Assembly: GCF_037975245.1 (NCBI RefSeq)
Contig: NC_092566.1
Span: forward strand, 1,362,001-1,426,000
Reading direction: 5' to 3'
From: Apostichopus japonicus
Lineage: Eukaryota; Echinodermata; Holothuroidea; Aspidochirotida; Stichopodidae
Length of the DNA stretch: 64,000 nt
Shown: piece after piece, positions 52,701 to 61,785 of the stretch
How positions within the stretch are numbered: the stretch's first letter is position 1
How the letters are laid out: every line of letters begins with the position of its first letter
Program-made: the position numbers and the translations under genes
Notes under the pieces: model-generated
Database searches by the model: none
The model's input: only the letters and a program-made list of their open reading frames with translations
Told to the model about the DNA's origin: nothing

Positions 52701-55700
52701 TCGTAACGTGTCATTGGGTACTGCCGTACTTAGGCAGGCAGGTAAATGCACAGTTAGCAGTGATGAAAAGCAAGAACCTGGCTAATCCTTCAGGACTGAA
52801 CTGGTAGCTATTAAATCAACAAACACTGTGTTTGTGGTGGTCAAATCTCTGACCAACCATGAACCATGCAAGTTAAATTGTCCTACAAATGCCCAAACCT
52901 TACTGCCTTATAAAAGAATCGTCGCACAGTTGAGTGAGAATCGGCCAACCAAAGACCGCAGACAATGGGGGATGTCTCGCCTATAAGATATGGGGGAGCT
53001 TGTGTAGGTACTCCTCTGTTAACTGTCATGGACTCCATGGGTGGCCTCTGTGAATGCGGCCAGCATGTCCTGTTGTTGAAAGTTTAGGAGGACAGCTAAT
53101 TGGCTAAATTATTATTGTTGTTGTCTTTTGTTCCAATTCGACCTTCGACACCTATGGAATTCTGGTCATTAGGGACAAAAGAGTAAACCATCTTGGTCCA
53201 CAAAAGGAGAGAGGGAGGGCGGGGTCATTTCTATTTGATTCACAAACTGTTTGTACCATGTTTACCTATAAACAGTAAAGAAAAAGAAGCTGTCCCAAAA
53301 CATGGGATTATTATTATTATTATCGAAAGGGAATTTGAACAATTAATACATGACGTTGTGTCTGTCACGGAAAAACAGAAAGTCAGAGGACGAGGAATGC
53401 AAAAGGGCGGAAGGTAATTTGATCTGTTTACGTGACAGTTGACGGAGGAGATGGCTTGATAGATGACAAAATCAAAATGGCCTTTTCTTCCCTAGTTTTC
53501 CTAAATTTAATGACGTGATTAACTGGAAAACATGTTTTTGGCTAAATTCTACTAACTAGGGCAAAGATTGTTTGGACTTATTTTCTATTATTTAATTGAT
53601 ACGTATAGTTTTAAAGTAACTGAACTCATCCAAATGAGATATCAGGATGAAAGTAACAAATTGCATCGATTCTTGGCGATACTTTGTTATGATTTCTGAA
53701 CTTTTTGCGGAATTTTTTGAAAGACCAAGGAAATAGTTGGATGGAAATGTTAGGCAGTTTTTTTTCCAAGCTGCATTACTCCCTATCACTAACTTCAAGG
53801 GCGTAGGAACCGGGGGGGCTGGGGGGGGTGCCAGCCCCCCCAGTGAAAAATGTGGAGGGGCGGAAGTATCATTCCGCTCCCCCGCTTGGCAAGTCAGAAA
53901 ACCCCTTTTTCATTTCCAAATGAGAAAAAAAATCTCATTTGGAGCACCAAATTGCATCTAAGGCCTGGTGAAAATACAAAATTAAGTTTACAAAATGGAG
54001 TGGGTGTTGAAGTGTGCTATATTGCACCAAATTGCATCTGAGGCTACCTGGAAATGCAAAAAATTCCAAAGGGGAGGGGGACACCCCCTCCCCTTAGACC
54101 TCTCCCCCAGGCCGGCCATCAGTCTTCAGCCCCCCCACTCAAAAGTACCTTCCTATGCCACTGACTAACTTCAGCACTCTTCGGCTAAGGGCCAGAATGC
54201 TTAGCGGAAATTTCATTGTAGTTAGTTTGTAGTGATATTTGTACCCTTTCAATATCTTTAATCTTCTCTTACATTCCCCAGGTGAGAAATCATTTGTATT
54301 GGTCACGAAAGACACTACAGTCGCAGATAATCTCAAGAATCATTTTGATCTGGCAACATCGGTCCAACCACCAAGGGAACGACTATCTTACATCGCCAAT
54401 CCAGGTAAGCAGATCGACCGATTTGGAACTTCATATTTGATCTTTCTAATTGCTGCAGGTATGAGATGATCATTCATGCTGAGACCTGCAGTATAAATCT
54501 ATTTGCAACCAGGTGACTCGGTTAAGTTGCCTCATAATATATCTCAAAATAATAGAACTTGCTGAATGAGGACACCAACTTAATTATGTTTGTGTTAATC
54601 CTGCTCGGTTCTCTTTCGAACCACCATTAGTCGTGATTAGTTTTATTTATAGCCTACGCAAACATTCTGTGGGTTGTGTAAACTTAAATAGAATATAACT
54701 TATAATCCAATTTGACCGCAAGGTCAGGATTTTGTTTTCGTAGACTTAGAGCCTACCGACACCATATTTTTCCTCCTAAGGTCATCCTAACAAGTTTGAA
54801 TCCTATCTCGGCTTAGTACTCTTTGCCTTCTGAAAGTTGCAACTAATTACCTGGTTAGTCGGTATTGTAGAATTGTTGGAAATAGTTTTTTCTTATCCAG
54901 TAAAACAAGTTGTTGTCTGTGCTTTCGTTGACCAGGCTTCCAACAAATACAGCCAAGCAACAGTGGTGTATCTTCTTCCAATAATGGCCCAGGTGGTCAT
55001 GGCAACCATGGATCTCAAAATGGAGGCAACTTCGTACACAAGAGAAACCAGGACGAGTACGGGGTTCAGGAGCCGCTGCACAATGTCAACGGTGATATAT
55101 GCAGGGCGAACAGCTGCTCAGAGCACGGTTCCCAAAAATCATTCGGTTCAAGGAGACAGTTTGAAGAGTTGAGGGCCAGGACAAACAGCCATGATAGTAG
55201 CTCTGAGCCATCTGTCTTTGATCCCCTTCTCAAGCCTCTCAGCAGCAGCAAAGAACAACAAAATTGCATCCCGATGCACGGTTTGCCTTCCAGCTCTCTA
55301 CCAAGTGGAGCGGCAGCAGTAGCTGCAAATGGACATGGTGACTTTGGATTTTGGAAACCATCTTACAGCCATCAGGAGGAAACAATGTTTTTGTACGAAT
55401 GCACGTCGGGGAGCCCTGCTCCAGTCAGGGAGCAAAATTACGAAGTTATGAATTTATTCGACCACATTCGTCACCAACACCATCACGATCACGCTGCTGC
55501 ATCACAAAGCTGTCAACGTGCAGGATGCTCAGAATGCGGAGACCGTGGTGCATCCGTGGTGGTGCACCAGGGGCACGGAGAAGACTTCTCGAACGAAGAA
55601 ACTAGATACATGAATCTCTTCACAAGGAGAGCAGATGGCCACATCCCTCCATCTGTTCCTCTGTCACCACTCTTCATCCCAAAACATTCAGAGGCAAGAG

Positions 55701-58134
55701 ATAATGGTAGCCCAACTCTCTCACACAACTCATATTCCTTCTTGCCAAACAAACAGATTGTAAATCTAAATGGAACTGAACTGCCAAGTCCAGCCGTCGT
55801 CATAAGTGCAACGGCTTTAGTTCCAGTACCTTTCGACCACGAGTCGTTGGTCAAACCGTCAGGTCCCATCGCAATGCTTAAGTCTCCTAACAGTCCCAAC
55901 AAGTCTTCAGAAGGCTCATCGGCTGCGACCGATAAAGTCGAGACCAAAGAGACTAAAGAAGCTAGATCAGTAGCAAGCGGTGCGTCTAATGTTGAAACAG
56001 GGAGTAAAACCACTACGTCACATCACAGACAAAGACAAAACTCATTTCCGGCTGAGAACAGCTTGAGGATGCCAAGGAAGTACTCCATGCCACCTGTATC
56101 TGGCAATTTATTAGCAGATACCAGACAAAACTCTTACGACCTTCAGGGTGAGTAAAATCTGACCTTTGAAAATATTAAAATCTACCACTGTAACCCTAAT
56201 TTCTTTTTCGGTTCAACATGTTCTGTTTTCATCTCACCATGATGAGGCGCTCAACATTTTGGAATTTAAATCGTACATGTGCAATGTGAAATCCATACGT
56301 TTTAGAGGGGGAAGTAGCCTTGTATGGGTGGATGGTAGGTTGGTTGGTTAGGGGTTGGGGGGGGAGAGTGGTGTGGGTGGGTGGAACTGATGGAATCAGT
56401 AATCTTAGATATCAGACTATCTCTGTTTATTTTATCTGTGAGTCCTTGTAAGTTAAACCATGCTCAATTTGTCTTTACCATGCACATGCCATTAGTAACC
56501 GGTCACATGCCATTAGTAACCGGCCATTAGTAACCGGTCACTACTGGGCAATCACCCTTCTTCTCATTCTACAGAAATTTCAAAGAATGCCGTAAGATTG
56601 GACTATATAAATATAAATACCATATATTAAAGTGATGTTATCATGAAATAAAACATGCTCAAGAGCACTGTACAAAAGAACCAATACCTGGAATATAACA
56701 TTACCAAACTTAAGAAAACCTAAAAGTAATAACAACAGCAATAAAAGTAAACAATGATATAAGACAGGGTAATAAACCACAATAAAGAACATAAAAATAT
56801 AAATAAAAATGGACACAGTAATGTGAATAAAACAACAATAAGATTAATGCCTATACTCAAGTCTAAAAAGATAAGTTTTCAAATTCTTCTTAAAAGTGTC
56901 AACAGGTGTGATATTTCTCAAGTGATGAGGAAGAGAATTCCAGAGTTTAGGACCTGCTGCACTGAACGAACAATCTCCATATGTGACTTTGTTAGTACGA
57001 GGAATGACTAGAGAAAGATGATTTTGGGACCGTAATGCTCTAGCTGGAGTGTAACTGAGATTGGACTCCATTATCCATTCAAGTCTACTTTGCTGGTCTC
57101 CATCAATCTATCTTTCGTTGATCACTGCTTTGCTTGGTCTCTCATTACCTAAGAATGCTATTTTAATGTCACCAGAAAGACAGGTAACCTTGTCACACAG
57201 TTTGTAAATTATCCAAACCTGGTAAGTGTTTTGGGTATTTAAGGATTACAGTACAATGTCATTTATAATTTATTCTACATTCCTATCTTGAACAGCTCAA
57301 CCACCAGAGTTACCACCTAGAATACCGCCAAGAGAACCATTCCTGCCCTCTCCACCACCGTATGGTATACGTCAGCGTTGTTACACGGACTCTGTCTATG
57401 CAGTGAAGGGGGCACGTGCCTCGGGGGCAGAGTCTGACTGTGGGTACCTGATGATGAAGCCTGCGTACGAAGAGAAGCTCCAGACGGTCCCGATGAGATC
57501 TAGGAGTGTCGCATCCTCCCCAGTGGATGTGGCTATACCCACATCACCTCTGGGCGTAGCCTCCAGGGTTTACAACAATCGTTACTTGGGAGTCTGGGAC
57601 AGGAGAAATGTCTCTCCAAGTCTGACTCGCTCCTACAGCGGTAAGGTCGACCCTAATTTCAGATTACTGAAGAGATCTGCCACAGTGGCTACAAATCTTA
57701 CACGACAAGGGAGGGACTTGAGCGTCTCGACGAGACGGGGAAGTATGCCCTCTCCTGGAGGGTCTCGCATTAATCCCAAACGGTCATTCTCCACGGTGAC
57801 CAGTCACGTGCCAAGACCGAGGACCAGCAGAGACTATGCAACCATCAACCCGGAATCAATCGCTCTAAAAGCCCAAGGGTCCTCCTCCCGCCGTTGCTCG
57901 CAAGAGAACATTCTGTCCTGCGAACATTCGTTTAATTTTTCCGACACTTCGGGATCCGGTGCTGATGTCACCTATTCCTCCTCTAGTCTCTCCGATTTGT
58001 CCTCCCAGGCATCCAACAGTCGAGCGAGCTCATTCGGAAGTCAGTCAGGGGTGGGACTCCTCTACCAGAGAGGGTGCCCGACCAGCAAAGACTGTAAAGA
58101 TGACATCATCAACGATGTTAACGGCAACAGATAA
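25662..58134 (+). CDS. DOK7: DOK7-like adaptor (PH + PTB + tyrosine-motif tail), 7 coding exons
   Basis: Exons 25662-25721, 25848-25893, 50661-50900, 51315-51518, 54282-54404, 54936-56147 and 57296-58134 join in frame into 2724 nt, 907 residues. All introns are GT..AG. After a phase-0 first intron, every junction is phase 1, and from memory these positions match human DOK7; exon 2 is 46 nt in both. The PH domain spans about residues 12-113 (WKTRW, SPVSDQ, W105). The IRS-type PTB spans about 117-222 (SWSLSTLQKY). The tail is long, polar and Ser-rich. It has a His-rich stretch (about 402-410), Y393 (YEVM), Y449 (YMNL), Y607 (YSMP), PPELPPRIPPREP (631-643) and Y679 (YLMM). In vertebrates DOK7 dimerises through PH, binds phosphorylated MuSK through PTB and recruits Crk through YxxP. 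This protein is about 400 residues longer than the 504-residue human one. An in-frame TAA at 25644-25646 supports the start. The aligned PTB arginines are absent (Q166, K167, S182). Another DOK or IRS member is less likely given the PH sequence and intron map. Confidence 0.9.
25848..25893 (+). CDS. DOK7: DOK7-like exon 2 (46-nt micro-exon)
   Basis: Encodes WKTRWCSLTKLSPVS plus one base. The acceptor is CTCTCAACAG and the donor GTGAGA. It is the first strands of the PH domain and matches the WKxRW..L.K.SPV pattern of DOK7, with the same 46-nt size. Confidence 0.92.
26147..26212 (+). repeat. CTAGGTCAGG-rich short tandem repeat
   Basis: Three imperfect copies of a unit near 20 bp containing CTAGGTCAGGT. 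Confidence 0.7.
29936..29953 (+). repeat. Poly-G tract
   Basis: An uninterrupted run of about 17 G in DOK7-like intron 2. Confidence 0.8.
30187..30262 (-). mobile_element. Hammerhead-like repeat end with (TTAC)n tail
   Basis: On the minus strand: GCCT (30249-30246), CTGAAGAA (30245-30238), hairpin GATCC-TGCTA-GGATC (30237-30223), GAAA (30222-30219), CGTC, AGGC (30214-30211), then a (TTAC)n tail. GCCT pairs with AGGC and GATCC with GGATC, the layout of a type I hammerhead ribozyme with a very short stem III, as described in Penelope-like retroelements. The core has one A more than canonical CUGANGA. A diverged copy lies at 36441-36498. Confidence 0.5.
32219..32243 (+). repeat. (CATT)n microsatellite
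   Basis: Short run of CATT/TTCA tetranucleotides. Confidence 0.8.
34526..35102 (+). repeat. ATTACTTGACTTAGAT tandem array
   Basis: About 575 bp built from GATATTACTTGACTTA and GATATTACTYGACYTA units, in alternating 16- and 26-bp spacing, with TAATACTTG and CTCGACCTAG variants. It has a sharp start and end and no coding potential. Confidence 0.9.
36441..36498 (-). mobile_element. Diverged copy of the hammerhead-like repeat end
   Basis: Shares about 55 bp with 30205-30260, including GGCCTGAC, TAGCAGG, CTTCTTCA and AATGACAAGT on the plus strand. Stem II is mismatched (AGCC.../...AATC) and the catalytic-type C of CTGAAGAA is T, so it looks decayed. Confidence 0.5.
39134..39190 (+). repeat. tRNA-like fragment (possible SINE head)
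   Basis: GCTGTAGCTCAGTTGGAATA followed by GTGC matches a tRNA A-box/D-arm region, with an anticodon-arm-like stretch after it. No B-box or closing acceptor stem is visible, so it is not a functional tRNA gene. Confidence 0.4.
41504..42240. mobile_element. Foldback element with tandem-repeat arms
   Basis: The left arm (41504-41640) is made of TTTCGCCCAACCAGCCTGGT-type 22-bp units. The right arm (42038-42240) is the reverse complement of the same units. The outer ends match as inverted repeats: GGTCACTTCGCCCAAC and GTTGGGCGAAGTGACC. The roughly 400-bp core holds two direct copies of a block near 75 bp with ACACTGATCCATC and TTCGGTTCGTATCC (41808-41880 and 41960-42036). This layout resembles foldback DNA transposons. 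No transposase is present. Confidence 0.75.
43333..43742 (-). repeat. 47-58-bp minisatellite, about 8 copies
   Basis: Units with GCCAGTAAGCTG, GGTGGTGTGTCCCTG and CCCCTCCCATACATAT recur at about 43339, 43397, 43445, 43490, 43540, 43586, 43649 and 43695. The minus strand is open in several frames with a YGRGRDT-type peptide repeat. I read this as a consequence of a stop-free unit rather than a gene. Confidence 0.85.
44925..45070 (+). repeat. Dispersed repeat family R, diverged copy
   Basis: Partial similarity to the copies at 48735 and 51530: a TTTACTT start, CTACCGTACC, GGTAACCTGTTTAACAC and GACCGGTCAATG. Confidence 0.45.
45354..45492 (+). repeat. Dispersed repeat family R, diverged copy
   Basis: TTTACTCCTTGCTTTACCTGTCCC, then GTAACCTTTTAACACTGTGC, the order seen in the better copies. 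Confidence 0.6.
48735..48871 (+). repeat. Dispersed repeat family R, intact copy
   Basis: About 135 bp, nearly identical to 51530-51666: TTGCTCCTCGCTTACCTGTC, CTACCGCGCCTAGAATGTC, GTAACCTTTTAACACTGTGC and GACCGGCTCCTCCGGTCAC. The last block is a small palindrome (GACCGG..CCGGTC). Confidence 0.85.
50508..50535 (+). repeat. Poly-A tract
   Basis: An uninterrupted run of about 27-28 A, some 125 bp before DOK7-like exon 3. It could be a retroposon tail, but no upstream element is recognisable. Confidence 0.85.
50661..50900 (+). CDS. DOK7: DOK7-like exon 3 (rest of PH domain)
   Basis: 240 nt completing codon 36 and encoding through S115. The acceptor is CTCCTCCCAG and the donor GTAAGA. It contains LRFYKNKD, the FCGI motif, VICLDFVILLSFESHDQL and the C-terminal helix tryptophan W105. 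Three codons longer than my recollection of the human exon. Confidence 0.95.
51315..51518 (+). CDS. DOK7: DOK7-like exon 4 (first half of PTB domain)
   Basis: 204 nt, residues 116-183. The acceptor is ATTTACAG and the donor GTAACA. It encodes ALLHFYDNHFALTPEIP and SWSLSTLQKYTSVG, which align with the PTB start of DOK7. A dispersed repeat begins about 11 bp after the donor. Confidence 0.93.
51530..51666 (+). repeat. Dispersed repeat family R, intact copy beside exon 4
   Basis: Near-identical to 48735-48871. It starts about 11 bp downstream of the exon 4 splice donor. The reading frame of exon 4 runs on through it to 51790, which makes a misleading 197-codon ORF. Confidence 0.85.
53798..54163 (-). 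mobile_element. hAT-type MITE, copy C
   Basis: About 366 bp from AGGGCGTAGGAACC to CTATGCCACTG. It is flanked by a direct repeat ACTAACTTCA (53788-53797 and 54164-54173), or an 8-bp ACTAACTT duplication if the element starts CAAGGGCG. It retains the internal CCAAATGAGA hairpin and lies 118 bp before exon 5. Confidence 0.85.
54282..54404 (+). CDS. DOK7: DOK7-like exon 5 (second half of PTB domain)
   Basis: 123 nt, residues 184-224. The acceptor is CATTCCCCAG and the donor GTAAGC. It encodes the last PTB strands and helix (EKSFVLVTKD, DNLKNHFDLAT). Confidence 0.92.
54936..56147 (+). CDS. DOK7: DOK7-like exon 6 (large tail exon)
   Basis: 1212 nt, residues 225-628. The acceptor is TTGACCAG and the donor GTGAGT. 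Low-complexity Gly/Asn/Ser N-terminal part, a His-rich patch and tyrosine motifs YEVM (Y393), YMNL (Y449, a Grb2-type YxN) and YSMP (Y607, a Crk-type YxxP). An antisense frame of 166 codons at 55513-56013 is only its shadow. Confidence 0.9.
56489..56540 (+). repeat. CCATTAGTAACCGG short tandem repeat
   Basis: Three copies of CCATTAGTAACCGG with variable spacing in DOK7-like intron 6. Confidence 0.8.
56580..57110 (-). mobile_element. LINE 3' fragment (end of reverse-transcriptase ORF and tail)
   Basis: The minus-strand frame 57071-56844 encodes the typical C-terminus of a CR1/Jockey-like non-LTR polyprotein: FSAAGPKLWNSLPHHLRN then TFKKNLKTYLF, followed by a stop. The downstream 3' UTR has TACAGTGCTCTTGAGCATG and a TATATAGTCC end, common in LINE tails. 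The fragment is 5'-truncated and inserted antisense in DOK7-like intron 6. Confidence 0.8.
57296..58134 (+). CDS. DOK7: DOK7-like exon 7 (C-terminal exon and stop)
   Basis: 839 nt, residues 629-907, stop TAA at 58132-58134. The acceptor is CTTGAACAG. It begins with a proline-rich SH3-type segment (PPELPPRIPPREP), then YGIRQ, VYAVKG, DCGYLMMKP (YxxM, PI3K-type), VYNNRYLG and RDYATINPES, and ends in a Ser-rich region. No clear polyadenylation AATAAA follows within the first kilobase or more. Confidence 0.9.
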
Positions 58135-59409
58135 CAGGACGGTTGTCAAGAAATTGCAATCTTTCCATAATTTGTAATCCAACAATTTTAATTCAAAAAT
58201 TTCAATCCTTTTTGCATATATGTTTCTAAAATGGTGGTAACGATTGAAAATGGCCAAATATTATAATTTCATTCAGCTCGTTTAAACGACTGAATCAATT
58301 TTAAATATCTTTCATAACAGCTCATGACAGTTTGATTGTTCTGTGTGTGGACAAAGTCCATCATATCTTTTGGACAAAATTAAGTAGCTTGTTTTTTGGC
58401 TATATGTAATTGGTTCTTTGATCCTATAAGGTTTCAAAAACAATTTTAGAGAACTACTGCTATGGCACAGAAACAAAGTGTGTTCGAAGTAATCACAACA
58501 TCCAGGGAAAAATTAATTTGTTATCGTATCGCAATACGCCATTGAAAATGGGCAAATTGCTATAACGAGGGCAAAGATGCGTAGCAGTTTTATTTACACA
58601 CAAACAATTGTATTTTATGAGAGGCAGAACTTTGTATCCTTAATTTAAACCTGCTTAACCAAAATTTGAATAGTAATTTATTCTCTATCTCATAGTCTTG
58701 ATGATTGTGCTTGTTATAAGTATACAATAGGAATGTTAATGGAAGAGGATAATGGAAGAGGATATGGGGTAGATGAGGGGGGGGGGGGGGGGAAGGACCC
58801 AGAGAGGGCATATAGAGGGACAGATGGCTGTTTGCATTAATGGCACAGCAGAGAGATAATGTGATAAATAAGTAAAAAAGAAAGGAAGTCACAGAAAAAC
58901 ACCCCTTTAAAACCCCTCCTTCACTTCACAGGACTGTAAAACTGGTAGATTAAAAAGACATATGGTTTGGATATTTAGGAAATATTCAGAAAATTAAAAC
59001 CTGCAGAATTATTTTGTTCCACTGCCAATTTCAGCAGACGAAACGCTACAGTATGGTCAATACAGATGTCTTTTACACACAGAGTGGATCGCAGATTGTT
59101 ATATAGAAATCTGATAAAGTCCTTTAATTACATGTCATGCATATATCGCCAGACTTGGCTATGTGTTATACATAAATCAGTCTGGTTTAAAGCTATGCAA
59201 AAACTGTTGTCTGGCTGATAAATTCCCATTTTTCTAGCCAAAATTGCTATTTCATATCTCTGCTCCATATCCACCAAGCTATCCGTCAATGTAGTGCTGA
59301 TGTGTTTTATAGATATCCTAGTATGACTTATATTAGACTCTACTACCAGCTAGTGTTGAGCACAATAATGGCTCATACCAGTAATCTATACTTTTATTAC
59401 TATATTTGT

Positions 59410-59420
59410 GTATATATATA

Positions 59421-59496
<76 letters not shown>

Positions 59497-59524
59497 AATA
59501 TATATATATACATATATATATATA
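59410..59524 (+). repeat. (TA)n tract
   Basis: About 115 bp of TA dinucleotides with a short A run and a few interruptions. Open frames in both directions read only Y-I repeats. Confidence 0.95.
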
Positions 59525-59670
59525 CATACAGAATTGGTTAGCATCATGATTGATCTCTAGAGTAAGGCAAAATATGTCACCAAAATAGAACTAGCATTGT
59601 TCGATGGTGGCAAAAGCCTACAGTAGAATTACGACATTCTTACTGGTTCGAACCTCTGGACATACAATCA

Positions 59671-59735
59671 GCATCCATAGCCTCGTTGTTTAGGGTCTCC
59701 GCATATAAAGCAGGAGGCCCGGATTCGATTATATA
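59671..59735 (+). repeat. tRNA-like sequence (SINE or tRNA pseudogene)
   Basis: GCCTCGTTGTTTAGGGTCTC, an anticodon-arm-like segment and GGAGGCCCGGATTCGATT (B-box-like) are in tRNA order, resembling an Asp/Glu-type tRNA. The D-arm is shortened and the 3' acceptor stem is lost, so it is not a functional tRNA. Confidence 0.5.
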
Positions 59736-61711
59736 TTGCTTTCATCTCAGTTCTGTTTGCACAGTTCTTTCATATCGAAACTCAATGTATTTGACATGAA
59801 GGCACATTAATACTGTGCTGTATTTAATGTTATCAAACATGTTACGTCATTGCTATTCTGAGGCATATATGGAAGGTTGCTTTCTGGCTCCCTCGCCTTA
59901 CCCCCCCCCCCACCCACATCTATAAAATCTGATTCTGACATGTCCTAATAATCCAGGTTTGACTGTATATCACTTTATCTGTCGGTCTCCATTAGTCTTA
60001 CAAGTTGTTTTTAAACAAGTTATCAATACTACAGTCAGCGAAAGTCATATTGCGAAGGAAAAACAGTTCCAAATATCTGTTATTTGTAGCATTACTACTA
60101 CTGCTAATACGTATTCCTACACTCTGTATCAAATGTCTGTACACACTCAATGTAATTCAGTCTGATGTCATTTCCTAAGACTGTCACATGAAATTCCTGA
60201 CATAACCAAAGTAAAAAATAAGAAAAACAATTTTGTTGTGTAACATGTGATTTCATTCTTATGGAGTCAGAATTCTTTTGTACTTAACTGATATTTGTCA
60301 GGTTGAGGTAATAGGTTTATGAAGTGATTTTGAAATATTTTGTTTGTTGACGATTTTTGAGGTCATTCCGAACGTTTCCGACGTATTCTTTGAATGGCTC
60401 TGTCTTGGGCCTCGGGCTGTTTTTCAAAAATTTGAAATGCATTTTCGGTCAAAATAACCGTGTAATAATAGTTTTAAACAGGGGGGGAAAAAAAATATCA
60501 GTGTGAAATATTTAATCTGACATACAGTGAAAAATAAGTCTTAAGGGTTTTAAAATGCCTTTGCTATTTTCCCAAAGAAAATATTTGGTGTTAGTAGTAG
60601 TGTAAAAACTGTATTGAATAATTGGTAAGAAATACATTGTTCTTTAAAGTAATATCTATAGACTAGTTTATGGTGTATGACATTTGAGCGATTGTGTTCA
60701 ACCATCTAGGAAATTCTTGGGCAAGATTTAGAGATGAAATGATGCAGGTTTTCAACCGGGCTATGCAGTATTTACAAACCACCATTAGGTGCATGATAAG
60801 TCACAGGGAGTGATCTTAATGTAAGTGGGGGAGGGGGAGGAGGGGGGGGGCACAACTTCAAGAGGAAGTGTGATTTTATGGCTGTGAATTGAAGGAGAAA
60901 ATGTTAATTTTTTTCTACAGTTGCAAGCTTTGTTACGTGTACGCTCAGTTTTATCATTCTTTATGCGATTTCAGTGACCTAAAACAACAACTGATGTTTT
61001 TTGCTTTTATGTATCGAATTTGATACCGGCACATTTCAGCAAATTCAACACAACTGTATATTACCTAATTGTGGTCATTTTATCGTTAATGATTTAACGG
61101 TAACCCAAGCAACGGTCTACCCCGAATAAATACAAATATTGCTCCAAAATATGTTGACTTACTTAATTTTGCTGGCGTGTAAATCTTTAGCATCTAGGAG
61201 GTGAGTCATTATTATATTAACAATGAATGCAGTGAACATCTGCTGCAAGGGAACCAGCCACTTATTACAATTCAAGCATTCTTCACAAATTAATCGATTA
61301 TGGTAAGCTTCTTTAACATAGTAGGAAGGTTTAAAAAATACAACACATGTTTACAAGTATATGTCTAATTGTTGTTTGCTATCAGTGGTAGATCAGAAAA
61401 TTGATTCCAAATTTTCTGGATCACTTGGTAAAAGATAACATCTTGATTGGCAGTTTTATAGCAATGATCATCATTGATGTATGAATTAAGGTTTGGAATA
61501 ATTAATATGAATGGCAGGGGTAAATATAGTCACACATTCATTGTGGAGGCAGATCAGCTAAACAAAAAGTGGCCTCACTTTGGCCACAGTATTTGTGTTA
61601 GAATGAAGCAAGGGGTCAGCTTGACCATGGCATTTGCTTGACCATAGTGTTTGGGTATAACTTTGGCCATAGTATTTAAGTGGACTGAAATTGGTTTTGG
61701 TTATTGTTTGG

Positions 61712-61785
61712 TGTGTTGAATGTGGGTCTGTTTGGGTGGGCTGAATGTGGGTCTGTTTGGGTGGGTTGAATGTGGGTCTGTTTGG
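61712..61785 (+). repeat. 25-bp minisatellite, 3 copies
   Basis: TGAATGTGGGTCTGTTTGG recurs at 61717, 61742 and 61767. Looser GGCCATAGTATTT repeats precede it from about 61570. Confidence 0.9.

Larger units (their letters stand above)
51519..54281. other. DOK7: DOK7-like intron 4
   Basis: A 2.76-kb intron containing dispersed repeat R at its 5' end and hAT MITE copy C near its 3' end. No additional exon is supported. Confidence 0.7.

Noticed and set aside
55513-56013. A 166-codon minus-strand ORF
   Set aside because: It is the antisense shadow of DOK7-like exon 6, whose plus frame has clear domain continuity and splice sites.
59302-59541. ORFs of Tyr-Ile repeats on both strands
   Set aside because: Direct translation of the (TA)n microsatellite.
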